Of a stretch of 64,000 nucleotides of DNA, positions 15,872-25,500 are shown in pieces. Both the position numbers and the translations under genes were made by a program. Source of the DNA: RUG626 sp051866775 (GTDB lineage: Bacteria; Bacillota; Clostridia; Oscillospirales; Oscillospiraceae); contig JBJDXR010000003.1 of NCBI GenBank assembly GCA_051866775.1, positions 1-64,000 of the forward strand. The letters run 5' to 3'. The notes under the pieces were generated by a model, which was not told the origin of the DNA, ran no database searches, and worked only from the letters and a program-made list of their open reading frames with translations. Each line of letters begins with the position of its first letter. Position 1 is the stretch's first letter.

Positions 15872-16625
15872 TGTTCATTTCCTCCAGTTCCTGTTCTATC
15901 TCTCGCAGGAGCTTTTTTTCCTGTTTTGTCTCAAACTTGAGTTTTTCATACATGTCGGGCCTGCGAAGCCTTGTGCGGATTACCGACTGCTTTCTGCGCC
16001 ATTTTGCTATCTCCGCGTGGTTTCCCGAGAGGAGCACCGGCGGCACGTGCCTGCCGTTCCACTCCTCCGGACGGGAATACTGGGGATACTCCAAAAGGCC
16101 GTTCCAATGGCTCTCCTCAGTGAAGCACTCTTCATCGGGCAGCACCCCCGGAACCAGACGGCACACCGCATCCGCCACCGCCATTGCGGGGATCTCCCCT
16201 CCGGTCAGCACAAAGTCGCCCAGGCTTATCTCCTCGTCAACGCACTCGTCGATAAAGCGCTGATCCACACCCTCATAGTGGCCGCAGACCAGGATAAGCT
16301 TGTCGTAGTCATTTTTAAGGCGCTTGGCGTCCTCCTGAGTGAAGGTCTTGCCGCAGGGGGACATATATATGGTGTGAACCCGCTCACCGTGAAGATCACA
16401 TATGTGCTTCCAGCAGTCGTGTAGGGGCTGGGCCTGCATTACGCATCCCCGTCCGCCGCCGTAGGGGTAGTCGTCCACCTGATTCTGCTTATTGGTGGTA
16501 TAGTCCCTTATCTGGTGGCACTCAATCCTTATGTGCCCACGCTCCTGACCGCGGCCAAGTATGCTCTCACAGAGCATATCGCCCACCACATCGGGGAAGA
16601 GCGTCATAATATCTATCCAGTACAT
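15855..16625 (-). CDS. trmD: tRNA (guanine-N1)-methyltransferase
   Basis: TrmD uses S-adenosylmethionine to methylate G37 of tRNAs and so prevents +1 frameshifting. The 256-residue protein shows the SPOUT knot motifs GGGRGCVMQAQPL, LVCGHYEGVDQRF and LGDFVLTGGE, and the C-terminal helical domain. It is slightly longer than usual because of a charged tail (EQELEEMNNGRET). It begins 1 nt after rimM ends, and its tail overlaps the next gene by 17 nt. Confidence 0.96.
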   Translation of the reverse strand: MYWIDIMTLFPDVVGDMLCESILGRGQERGHIRIECHQIRDYTTNKQNQVDDYPYGGGRGCVMQAQPLHDCWKHICDLHGERVHTIYMSPCGKTFTQEDAKRLKNDYDKLILVCGHYEGVDQRFIDECVDEEISLGDFVLTGGEIPAMAVADAVCRLVPGVLPDEECFTEESHWNGLLEYPQYSRPEEWNGRHVPPVLLSGNHAEIAKWRRKQSVIRTRLRRPDMYEKLKFETKQEKKLLREIEQELEEMNNGRET

Positions 16626-16626
16626 T

Positions 16627-17115
16627 TTACATGCCCTCGATCAGCCGAAAGCGGACTTTTCCGCCGGCGATATCCGTGTCTATGACAAATTCGGGGCGTA
16701 TGGGGATGAGTATCTCACGCTCACCGCGGATCTCGCACACGTCGCCTCCCGGAAGCGTCAGTATATCCGTGACCCTGCCCAAGGCATTCCCCGTCTCATC
16801 GTCCACGGCCTGAAGACCTATCAGGTCTGAGAGCAGGTATTCCCCCTCTGAAAGCTCTATGTCCTCACGGCGGATGCTGATTATTTTGTCTTTTAACGCC
16901 TCCGCCTGGTCTATGGAGCCGATACCCTTGAGAGCCGCTATAACGAACCGCTTGTGTACCCGGGAGCTTATCACGGGATATTCCGCCCCGTCAATATAAA
17001 AAGCGCTGTAGCTTAAAAGCGACTGCGGGGAGTTTGCCCAAGGGTCGATCTTGACCTCCCCGCGGATACCGTGTGTGTTTATTATTTTGCCTGTCTCGAT
17101 AAATTCGTTTGTCAT
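16627..17115 (-). CDS. rimM: Ribosome maturation factor RimM
   Basis: A 162-residue protein that helps assemble the head of the 30S subunit by binding S19. It has the N-terminal RimM domain (IINTHGIRGEVKIDPWANSP, residues about 12-31) and the C-terminal PRC barrel (DLIGLQAVDDETG, and GREILIPIRPEFVIDTD). ATG 17115 is chosen because AGGTG lies 5 nt upstream; a GTG two codons earlier would cover that site. It is 48 nt after khpA, with a hairpin in the gap. Confidence 0.94.
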   Translation of the reverse strand: MTNEFIETGKIINTHGIRGEVKIDPWANSPQSLLSYSAFYIDGAEYPVISSRVHKRFVIAALKGIGSIDQAEALKDKIISIRREDIELSEGEYLLSDLIGLQAVDDETGNALGRVTDILTLPGGDVCEIRGEREILIPIRPEFVIDTDIAGGKVRFRLIEGM

Positions 17116-17130
17116 ATTCACACCTGCAAA

Positions 17131-17160
17131 ACAGGGGCGCTTGAGCGCCCCTGTCTTTTT
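17131..17160. terminator. Hairpin between khpA and rimM (possible attenuator)
   Basis: ACAGGGGCGCT and AGCGCCCCTGT form a stem of about 10-11 bp. On the minus strand it is followed by TTTTG just before the rimM ribosome binding site; on the plus strand by seven T's. It may reduce expression of rimM, trmD and the peptidase relative to upstream genes. Confidence 0.55.
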
Positions 17161-17163
17161 TTG

Positions 17164-17406
17164 TTATTCTTCCGCGGAGTCCATAATGTCGACACTTATG
17201 TGCTTGTTCTGGCGCTGAGCCACGGAGCGCATAAGAGTGCGGATTTCCTTGGCGATCTTGCCGTGGCGTCCTATCACCTTGCCCATATCGTCAGGCGCAA
17301 CGCGAAGCTCGAAAACGGTCTTGCCGTTATCTTCACGCTCTGTGACGGTGACGTCATTTGGCGAGTCCACAAGGTTCTGCGCGATATAGAGCAGAAGTTC
17401 CTTCAT
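17164..17406 (-). CDS. khpA: KH-domain RNA-binding protein KhpA
   Basis: An 80-residue single KH-domain protein (YlqC family). The GxxG nucleic-acid loop is GRHG in GKVIGRHGKIAKEIRTLM (about residues 42-59). KhpA pairs with KhpB/Jag in other Firmicutes to bind RNA and affect cell division. It lies 17 nt after rpsP, the classic position. Confidence 0.93.
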   Translation of the reverse strand: MKELLLYIAQNLVDSPNDVTVTEREDNGKTVFELRVAPDDMGKVIGRHGKIAKEIRTLMRSVAQRQNKHISVDIMDSAEE

Positions 17407-17423
17407 TTAAACGGTTCCCCCGA

Positions 17424-17663
17424 TCAGATGGCGCCGGCGTTCTTGAGAAGCCTCTTGACGGTATCGGTGGGCTGAGCGCCATTCTTTATCCACTCCTGTG
17501 CGCGCTCAGCGTCTATCTTCACCTCAGCAGGCTCGGCAAGGGGATTGTATGTGCCGATCTCCTCGATGAAACGGCCGTCGCGGGGGAAGCGGGAATCGGC
17601 AACTACTATTCTGTAATAAGGTGCCTTTTTTGCACCCATTCTGCGAAGTCTGATCTTAACCAT
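17424..17663 (-). CDS. rpsP: 30S ribosomal protein S16
   Basis: A 79-residue S16 with the diagnostic start VKIRLRRMGAKKAPYYRIVV and the FIEEIGTYNPL strand. It helps fold the 5' domain of 16S rRNA. It sits between ffh (69 nt upstream) and khpA in a conserved order. Confidence 0.97.
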   Translation of the reverse strand: MVKIRLRRMGAKKAPYYRIVVADSRFPRDGRFIEEIGTYNPLAEPAEVKIDAERAQEWIKNGAQPTDTVKRLLKNAGAI

Positions 17664-17732
17664 GTCTATTTACCTCCAAAAAATCTTGTGTGTTTTATTA
17701 TGTCAAATATCTCTGCGATATAAGATCACGAT

Positions 17733-19085
17733 TTAAAAGCCCATGAAGCCGCCGCGCCTGCCGCGTCCGCCGCCGAGAAAACTCGGAAGCTTGCCCTTGG
17801 ACATCTGGCGTGTCAGCTGCTTCATCATATCGTACTGCTTAAGGAGCCTGTTTACATCAACAACCTGCGTACCGGAGCCGGCGGCTATGCGCTTTTTGCG
17901 GCTGGAGCTGATGATCGAGGGATTGTCCCGCTCGGCGGGGGTCATGGAGAGGATTATCGCCTCAGTGCGGGTGAGCGCCTTTTCGTCTATTTTCGCGCCG
18001 GCGAGAGCCTTGCCTGCGCCGCCGGGAAGCATACCTGCTATGTCGGAGAGAGACCCCATGTCCTTTATCTGAATGAGCTGGTCATAATAATCCGCAAGGG
18101 TGAAGCTGTTTTTCTTCATCTTATCGGCAAGCTCTTTTGCCTTTTTCTCATCAAAGCTCTGCTCCGCCTTTTCAATGAGCGTCAGCACGTCGCCCATGCC
18201 GAGTATACGGGAGGCCATTCGGTCTGGGTGGAACGGCTCAATGGCGTCAAGCTTCTCGCCGGTGCCGCAGAATTTGATGGGCTTTCCGGTGACGGCCCTG
18301 ACGGACAGTGCCGCGCCGCCGCGGGCGTCGCCGTCCAGCTTGGTAAGCACGACTCCCGTTATCCCAAGCGCCTCGTCAAAGGCGGAGGCGGCGTTGACCG
18401 CGTCCTGACCGGTCATTGCGTCCACCACAAGCAGTATCTCGTTCGGTTCAACAGCGGACTTTATATTCTTAAGCTCATCCATGAGCTGCTCATCAATGTG
18501 CAGCCGCCCGGCGGTGTCGAGGATGATCAGGTCGTTGCCGTGTTTTTTTGCGTGGGAAACGGCGGCCTTGGCGATATTTACGGGATCCTCGGTACCCATC
18601 TGAAAAACAGGGATATCAAGCTGCCCGCCGACAGTCTCAAGCTGCTTTATGGCCGCCGGACGGTAGATGTCGCAGGCGACTAAGAGCGGCCGCTTTCCGT
18701 TTTGCTTCCGGATGAGCGCGGCGAGCTTTGCGCCGTTTGTGGTTTTTCCGGCGCCCTGAAGTCCCACCAGCATGATAATGGTGGGGCCGTTTGATGCGGT
18801 GTTAAGGCGGGCGGTGGTTCCGCCCATGAGCTGTGTAAGCTCCTCGTTGACTATCTTTATGACCATCTGAGCAGGGGTGAGGCTCTCAAGAACGTCCACT
18901 CCCACGGCGCGCTCACTGACGGTCTTGATGAAGTCCTTAACGACCTTGTAACTGACGTCAGCCTCCAACAGGGCCATGCGCACCTCACGCATTGCGTCCT
19001 TTATATCCGCCTCACTGAGGCGTCCCTTGCCGCGCAGCTTTTTAAAGGCCGCGTTAAGTTTTTCGGATAACGACTCAAATGCCAT
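17733..19085 (-). CDS. ffh: Signal recognition particle protein Ffh
   Basis: The 450-residue SRP54 GTPase binds signal sequences and SRP RNA and delivers ribosomes to FtsY. Domains in order are the N domain (1-85), the G domain with GLQGAGKTT, DTAGRLHID and TKLDGDARGG, and the Met-rich M domain (about 295-450) with RKKRIAAGSG for RNA binding. The C-terminus ends in a short Gly/Arg-rich tail. It starts 4 nt after ylxM. No SRP RNA gene is recognised in this window. Confidence 0.97.
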   Translation of the reverse strand: MAFESLSEKLNAAFKKLRGKGRLSEADIKDAMREVRMALLEADVSYKVVKDFIKTVSERAVGVDVLESLTPAQMVIKIVNEELTQLMGGTTARLNTASNGPTIIMLVGLQGAGKTTNGAKLAALIRKQNGKRPLLVACDIYRPAAIKQLETVGGQLDIPVFQMGTEDPVNIAKAAVSHAKKHGNDLIILDTAGRLHIDEQLMDELKNIKSAVEPNEILLVVDAMTGQDAVNAASAFDEALGITGVVLTKLDGDARGGAALSVRAVTGKPIKFCGTGEKLDAIEPFHPDRMASRILGMGDVLTLIEKAEQSFDEKKAKELADKMKKNSFTLADYYDQLIQIKDMGSLSDIAGMLPGGAGKALAGAKIDEKALTRTEAIILSMTPAERDNPSIISSSRKKRIAAGSGTQVVDVNRLLKQYDMMKQLTRQMSKGKLPSFLGGGRGRRGGFMGF

Positions 19086-19089
19086 TTTC

Positions 19090-19440
19090 TTAACCTTTCA
19101 GCTTATTAAGCCCCTCGGATATCCTGAGGGCTGTCTCCTTTGCGCCGCCTTCGGTCAGCTCCGCAAGAAGCTCCGCATCCTTTTGAAGGGCGGAGATACC
19201 GCTGCGCAGCTCCTGAAACCGTTTGACCACGCCGGTCTTTTCCTCATATTCACATAGAAGGCTTCTCGCCCTTAAGAGGACGTCCCGCACACCCTGGCGG
19301 GAGATGCCTGTTATTTCCGCGATCTCCGATAGGGACAGGTCGTCGTTATAGTAGTAGTCGAAATACTCCCGCTGCTTGTCAGTGAGAAGATCACCAAAAA
19401 AATCAAAGAGCAGCGTCATCTCAAGAGTGTCGTTCGCCAT
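19090..19440 (-). CDS. ylxM: YlxM-family helix-turn-helix protein
   Basis: A 116-residue UPF0122 protein with a sigma region-4-like helix-turn-helix (LSLSEIAEITGISRQGVRDV, about residues 35-55) and a C-terminal coiled helix. YlxM stimulates or regulates the SRP pathway in Gram-positive bacteria. It is the first gene of the ffh operon, directly behind a consensus promoter and a leader hairpin. The ribosome binding site is AGGAAGGTG. Confidence 0.9.
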   Translation of the reverse strand: MANDTLEMTLLFDFFGDLLTDKQREYFDYYYNDDLSLSEIAEITGISRQGVRDVLLRARSLLCEYEEKTGVVKRFQELRSGISALQKDAELLAELTEGGAKETALRISEGLNKLKG

Positions 19441-19450
19441 AGGACACCTT

Positions 19451-19476
19451 CCTGTAAATACAAAACACTTTACAGG
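19451..19476 (-). promoter_or_regulatory. Leader hairpin of the ylxM-ffh operon
   Basis: CCTGTAAA (minus-strand 5' arm, 19476-19469) pairs perfectly with TTTACAGG (19458-19451) across a 10-nt loop. It begins close to the predicted transcript start, and its 3' arm runs into the ylxM ribosome binding site. Confidence 0.45.
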
Positions 19477-19479
19477 CGG

Positions 19480-19508
19480 ATTATATACTCATCATGTGGT
19501 TTTGTCAA
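19480..19508 (-). promoter_or_regulatory. Consensus sigma-A promoter of ylxM-ffh-rpsP-khpA-rimM-trmD
   Basis: On the minus strand TTGACA (19508-19503), exactly 17 bp, TATAAT (19485-19480). Both boxes match the consensus perfectly, as suits a translation operon. Confidence 0.85.
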
Positions 19509-19529
19509 GGAATATTTAGGATATATGAT
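19502..19529 (+). promoter_or_regulatory. Divergent promoter of the glucan synthase gene
   Basis: TTGTCA (19502-19507), 16 bp, TATGAT (19524-19529). Its -35 box overlaps that of the ylxM promoter on the other strand. The -10 box covers the ATG at 19525, which argues for the downstream translation start at 19600. Confidence 0.5.
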
Positions 19530-19599
19530 GGGGAAAATGAGGAGGATAGGCCTTAAAAAGCCGGAAAGTACGAGCAAATACAGCGCAAGGAGAGAATCC

Positions 19600-22500
19600 A
19601 TGACTCAGAAAGATACGGGGCTATATATAGAGCTTGGAACGCTTGGAAACTATGCAAGGAATACTGCGGCGGGCTTGGAGGCCTCCGGATGTATACGGGG
19701 CAGGAGTGTGGCCGCCGGGGGCGAGGCAGTGCTGAGACGCCTGAAGAGCAAGGTGCGGGAGCTTTCTGCCTGGCGCGGCGCCCCCTCGGAGGCAGACGAG
19801 TGGTTTTCGGACAACTGGTATCTGGCCGAGAGGGAGGGAAGTGACGGTGTCAGGTGCTTTGAGCTTGCAGGGAGCTTTCCCAGGGCCGCCGGAACGCACC
19901 GTGCGGTGATCTCTGAGGCTGCGGGCGCGCTTGTGCGCTCCGGGCGCGGAGAGGTAACGCCTGAGCGCATAAGATTGTTTCTTGATGAGTATCAGAAGGT
20001 TTCGGAAATATCAGAGCGCGAGCTTGCGGTGTTTATACCCGTCCTGAAGCTTGAGCTTATAAGCCTGCTTGACGCGGTCTTCCCGGTCGCGCGGGAAAAG
20101 AGCGGGGAAGATAAGGAGCTTGCGATGCTCCTTAAAAACATATTCACCTCTCTGAGACTGCTCGCCGGCGCAGATATGTCCGATATAATTGAGGCGGTAA
20201 ACCGTGTGGAGCAGACACTGCGGGAGGATCCCGCCGGGGTGTATCCGCTCATGGATGAGGAGACGCGCCACAGCTACCGCGTGGAGCTTGCAAAGCTCGC
20301 CAAAAAGGAAAAGATAAGCGAATTTGAGGCGGCGCGGACAGTCCTTCGCCTATCGGAGGGGGACGAGGCGTGCCATGTGGGACGGTTTATATTCACCCAG
20401 CCGCTGGGTAAGCCGAAGAGGGAGAGATCAGGCGGCTGGTACATCGCCGTAAATACGATAGCCTCTGTATTCATGACGGTACTTACCGGGGTGCTGCTCA
20501 GGTCAATAGCAGCGCCGCTGCTGCTTCTGGTGCCGATATCGGAGATAGTGAAGAATGTGACGGATTTTGTGGTCCTGCACGTAGTGCACCCAAGGCGGCT
20601 TCCCAGAATGAGCTTTGAGGGGGGCATACCCAAAAGCGGCAGGACCATCTGCGTCATATCATCGCTTCTTACTGACAGCTCCTCCGGGCCGAAGCTGGCC
20701 CGCCTCTTGGAGGAGTACAGGCTTTCCAACCGGGATGCCGGGGAAAACCTGCTCTTTGGGATCCTGGCGGATCTTAAGGAGGGAAAGCAGAAGCGCGAGA
20801 AGGACGACGCCGTAATAATAGACGAGGCCCGTGAGGCGGTAAACCGCCTTAATAAAGAATACGGAGGCGGCTTTTTCCTGCTTATCCGCGACAGGGAGTA
20901 CAGCGAATCTGACGGCTGCTTTATGGGACGTGAGAGAAAGCGTGGAGCAATAACGGAGCTTGTAAGGCTGCTGTCTGGAAAAAAGAGCGCCGTTAGGGTG
21001 GAGGCCGGTGACGCGGAGGCTCTCAGAGAGATAAACTTTATACTGACACTGGATTCCGACACCCGCCTTACCGCCGGCAGCGCCCGGGAGATGATTGGAG
21101 CCGCAATGCATCCGGTAAATATCCCGGTGATAGATGCAAAAAAGGGAAGAGTTGTACAGGGCTACGGCATATTTGAGCCAAGAGTAGCCACGGAGCTTAG
21201 CTCCGCGGGAAAATCTGACTTCTCAAAGGTTTTTGCCGGACAGGGGGGGGTGGACCCGTATAATTCCGCGGTCTCGGATGTCTATCAGGACCTCTTTGGA
21301 GAGGGGACGTTTATGGGCAAGGGGCTTATAAACGTTCCGGTATATCTTAAGCTCATGGAGAGCTCCATACCCGATAATACTGTCCTGTCCCACGATATCC
21401 TTGAGGGGGCGTATATGCGCTGCGCCTTTTTAAGCGACACGGAGCTTACCGACGGCTGCCCTTACAAGGTCACCTCCTATTTTGCCCGGCAGGAGCGCTG
21501 GACCCGCGGTGATTGGCAGAACCTGCGGTGGATGCTGCCGCGCGTAAAGAATAAGGATGGCGCTCTTGTAAAAAACTGCTTAAACGACATAAGCAGGTGG
21601 AAAATTTTTGACAATCTCCGCCGGAGTCTCGTCCCGCTTATGGCCTTCCTGTCGGTGATGATAGGGATGCTGATGTCAGGGCCGGTTAGCACGGCGCTTA
21701 TCATAATAGCTGTGGCCTGCGTGGCAAGCGGGCTTCTTCTCACCTCCGCCGAGCTTATAATCCGGCACGACGGCAGCTCCAGAGCCAGATTCCAGTCTGC
21801 CATTATATCCGGTGCGGCGGGAGCTGTGATGCGCACGGCAATACGGCTGATGCTCCTGCCCGCAGAGGGCTGGGTGCAGCTTAGGGCGATCGTCACGGCG
21901 CTATACCGGATGATGTTTTCCCACCGAAAGATGCTCGCTTGGGTGACGTCCTCGGAGATGGAGAGACGCCATGGGAATACTGTGGGGGTAAACTATCTTA
22001 AGCTTGCCGCCTGCCCGGCGGCAGGGATAGCCGCCATAGTGCTCTCACCGCACGCGGCTGCTGCTGCCGTGGGGCTTGTGTGGATATTTGCCCCGGCATA
22101 CGCATGGGCGCTGAGCCGGGAGATAAAAAAGGAGAAAAGCATATCTCAGATCGACAGGGGCTTCCTGCTGTCCTGTGCCGGGGATATTTGGAGATACTTT
22201 TCAGACTTTTTAACTCCAGAGGACAATTTTCTTCCTCCGGACAATGTACAGGAGGAGCCTGCCGTGGGGCTGGCCCACAGGACGTCTCCTACAAACATCG
22301 GGCTATGCCTGCTGTCCGCGCTGGCCGCTTCGGATCTGGGGATAATCGATGAAAAGCAGGCTGCCGGAGTTATTGGCAGGACGCTCGATTCTGTTGAGAA
22401 GCTGGAGAAGTGGAACGGGCACCTTTATAACTGGTATGACACCAGAAGCCTTTCACCCCTCGAGCCTAGGTATGTCTCAACGGTGGACAGCGGGAACCTC

Positions 22501-25500
22501 ACCGGCTGCCTTATAGCTGTGACACAGGCGCTTAATGGCATGGGAGAGGCAGATCTCGCCGCCAGATGCAGGGCATTGGTGGACGCCGTGGACTTCCGGC
22601 CGCTTTTTGACGGTAAGCGAAAGCTGTTTTATATTGGATGGGACATGGAGAAAAACGCTCCCACTCAGGGCTGGTATGACCTTCTGGCAAGCGAGGCCCG
22701 GGAGACGAGCTTCATCGCTGTAGCTCTGGGTCAGGTGCCGAGAAAGCACTGGCGCAGGCTGGGGCGGGCGCTGGTGTCCCAGGACAGCTACAGCGGCATG
22801 GCGTCCTGGACGGGAACGATGTTCGAGTACCTTATGCCGAACATCCTGCTGCCCTGCTATGAAAATTCCCTGATCTATGAAAGCTCGCGCTTCTGCATCT
22901 ATGCCCAGAAGCGCGCACACAAGGGCATACCCTGGGGCATATCCGAGAGCGCGTTTTACGCCTTTGATCCGGGGCTTTCTTATAGATACAAAGCCCATGG
23001 CGTTCAGCGGCTGGCGCTTAAAAGGAAGATGGGACTTGACAAGGTGGTGTCGCCGTATTCCACATTTTTGGCACTGCCGCTGGATACTCAGGGCGCGGTA
23101 AAAAACCTGCGCAGGCTGGAAAGACTCGGCCTGACCGGAAAATACGGATTTTATGAGGCTGCGGATTTTACGCCCTCCAGAGTCTCGGGCAAGTACGAGG
23201 TGGTCAGGACCTATATGGCTCACCACCTTGGCATGAGCATAACGTCGATAGCAAACACCCTGTGCGGGGATATCTTCACAAGGCGGTTTATGGGGGACGT
23301 GCGCATGGCCGCGTTTTCGGAGCTGCTTCAGGAACGCGTGCCTGAGGGAAGGATAGTCCTGAGACAGCCGCCCCGGGAGATCCCTGAGAAGCCGAAGCGC
23401 GCAGAGAGCGCCGGGTATCTTGAAAGCATCAGGGAGATAGACGCCTATATGCCCCGGTGCCTGCCGCTTTCAAACGGCACCTACAGCGTGCTGCTCCTTG
23501 AAAACGGCAAGACGCGCTCAACGTGGCGGTCACTTGAGCTTACCCGTTTTGAACCGGATGCTTTGGGCGGCAGCGGCATGGAATTCTATTTAAAGACGCC
23601 GGACGGTGTGTTCCCTATCCTCCCTGCGCCGGGATATCAGGACGGCACCTATGGGGCGGAGTTTTCCGACTCCTGCGGAAAGATACTTTTCAGATACGGA
23701 CAGTATGCCGCCTCGATGACGGTCTCGGTCCCCACCGCCGGGGCCGGAGAGATACGGACTATAGATGTGGCGGTCTCGGGAAAGACCGAACAGGAATGTT
23801 CTGTGATATGCGTATTTGAGCCGGTGCTGGACAGGCCGGAGGATTATTTCTCCCACCCGGCCTTTTCGAGGCTGTCGCTTGAGACGGAGCTATATTCCGG
23901 CGGGCTTGTTATGCGGCGGCGCGGGAGAGGAAAAAAGAGCGAGGTGTTCATGGCGCTCTCGTGCAGCGGGAATGCGGAGCTCAGGACGGAGCGTGACAGG
24001 GGCGACCCGGTTTATATCGGAAGGCTTTCAAAAACCTCTCCGGAGATGAGAGTTGCCTGTGAGGCAAAGCTTGACCTGAAGGGAGGAAGAGGCGGCGTCT
24101 CCTTTGCTCTGGCTCCGGGATCTTCAAAAGAGGAGTGCCTGTCGGACGCAAAGAGGATGCTGGAGCACCGGGAGAAAACCGCTGTAAGCCGCATTGCGGC
24201 GTCGGCACTGATGCTGGGACTTAAGACCTCCGATGTGCGCAGCGCTCTGGGACTTATAACGGGACTTCTCTTTGGGGGGACGTTTTCCGATGACAGGCGC
24301 AGGCTTATTGAAAACGGAGAATATAAGAAGGAGGATCTGTGGAGGTTCGGAATATCCGGCGACCTGCCGCTTTTGGCGGCCCGGGTCGAGAGTACCGAAC
24401 AGATCGAGGCGTCGGAAGAGCTTCTGCGCAGGCACGCGTTCTTAAGTGAAAACGGAGTGCGCTCCGACCTTGCCCTCCTTATAACTGACGGCGGAGACTA
24501 CCGAAGCGCCCAGAAGGGGGCTGTTCAGGAGCTTCTGCACCGGATGGGGCGCGACGGCGCCATTGGCGCGAAGGGCGGCGTCCATCTGGTGAATGCCTCG
24601 GAGACGAGCGCGGAGGCGGTCATAGCAATGGCGGATGTCTTTGTGCCTCTTGACGGCTCTGCAGTGCCGAATGAGCGGCACGGGCGCATGCCCCTCCGTC
24701 AGCCGGAGTATATCCGTGGCTCGGAGCCGATGGGCTTCAGGCTGGAGCGGGATGGCGTTTTCAGACTGGCAGTGAGCGATACGCTGCCGCCGCTCAGCTG
24801 GAGCCATGTGCTGGCAAACAAGGACTTCGGATTTCTGGCCACTGAGGCCGGTACGGGCTATATGTGGTATAAAAACTCACGGGAAATGAAGATAAACAGA
24901 TGGCTGGGCGACCCCCTGACCACAGCAGGTACTGAGCGGCTGGAGCTTTATAAGGACGGAAAGAGGATATCGCTCTTTGCCGACGGAGACGGGCGGAGCA
25001 CCATGGTGGAATACGGCTTCGGCTGGGCGTCCTGGGAGAAGGAACTAGGCGGCGTCAAGTCTTGTGTCACGGCCTTTGTGCCGGGGGACGCTGCCGCAAG
25101 AGTGATGATCATAAGATTTGAGGGGGAGACCTCCGGCTGTAAGCTGGATTATTATACTGAGCTTACCCTGGGCGGGGACAACAGGCTCAGCGCCCGCACG
25201 GTCACGTGGCAGGAGGACGGCGCGCTTTTTGCCAGAAGGCCCGGCGGGGAATACGAAGATGCCGTGTTCTGCGTCGCAGCCTCTGAAAAACCGGAGGGCT
25301 TTACCTGCGACAGAAGCGACTGGCTTTCAGGAGGCCTTAACGGCACCGTTGGAGCGGGAAATATACCCTGCGCCGCCGCCCGTTACAGTGCGGCAAGGGA
25401 GCTGGTGATAGTGACCGGCTGCGCCCCGGCGGATAAGATAAAGCAATTATGCGATATGTCCGCCGCGGAGCGGGAACTGAACAAGACCAGGGAGTATTGG

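Noticed and set aside
17664..17732. SRP RNA gene next to ffh
   Set aside because: The gap is 69 nt and shows no SRP RNA-like GGAA tetraloop helix; no copy was found elsewhere in the window.
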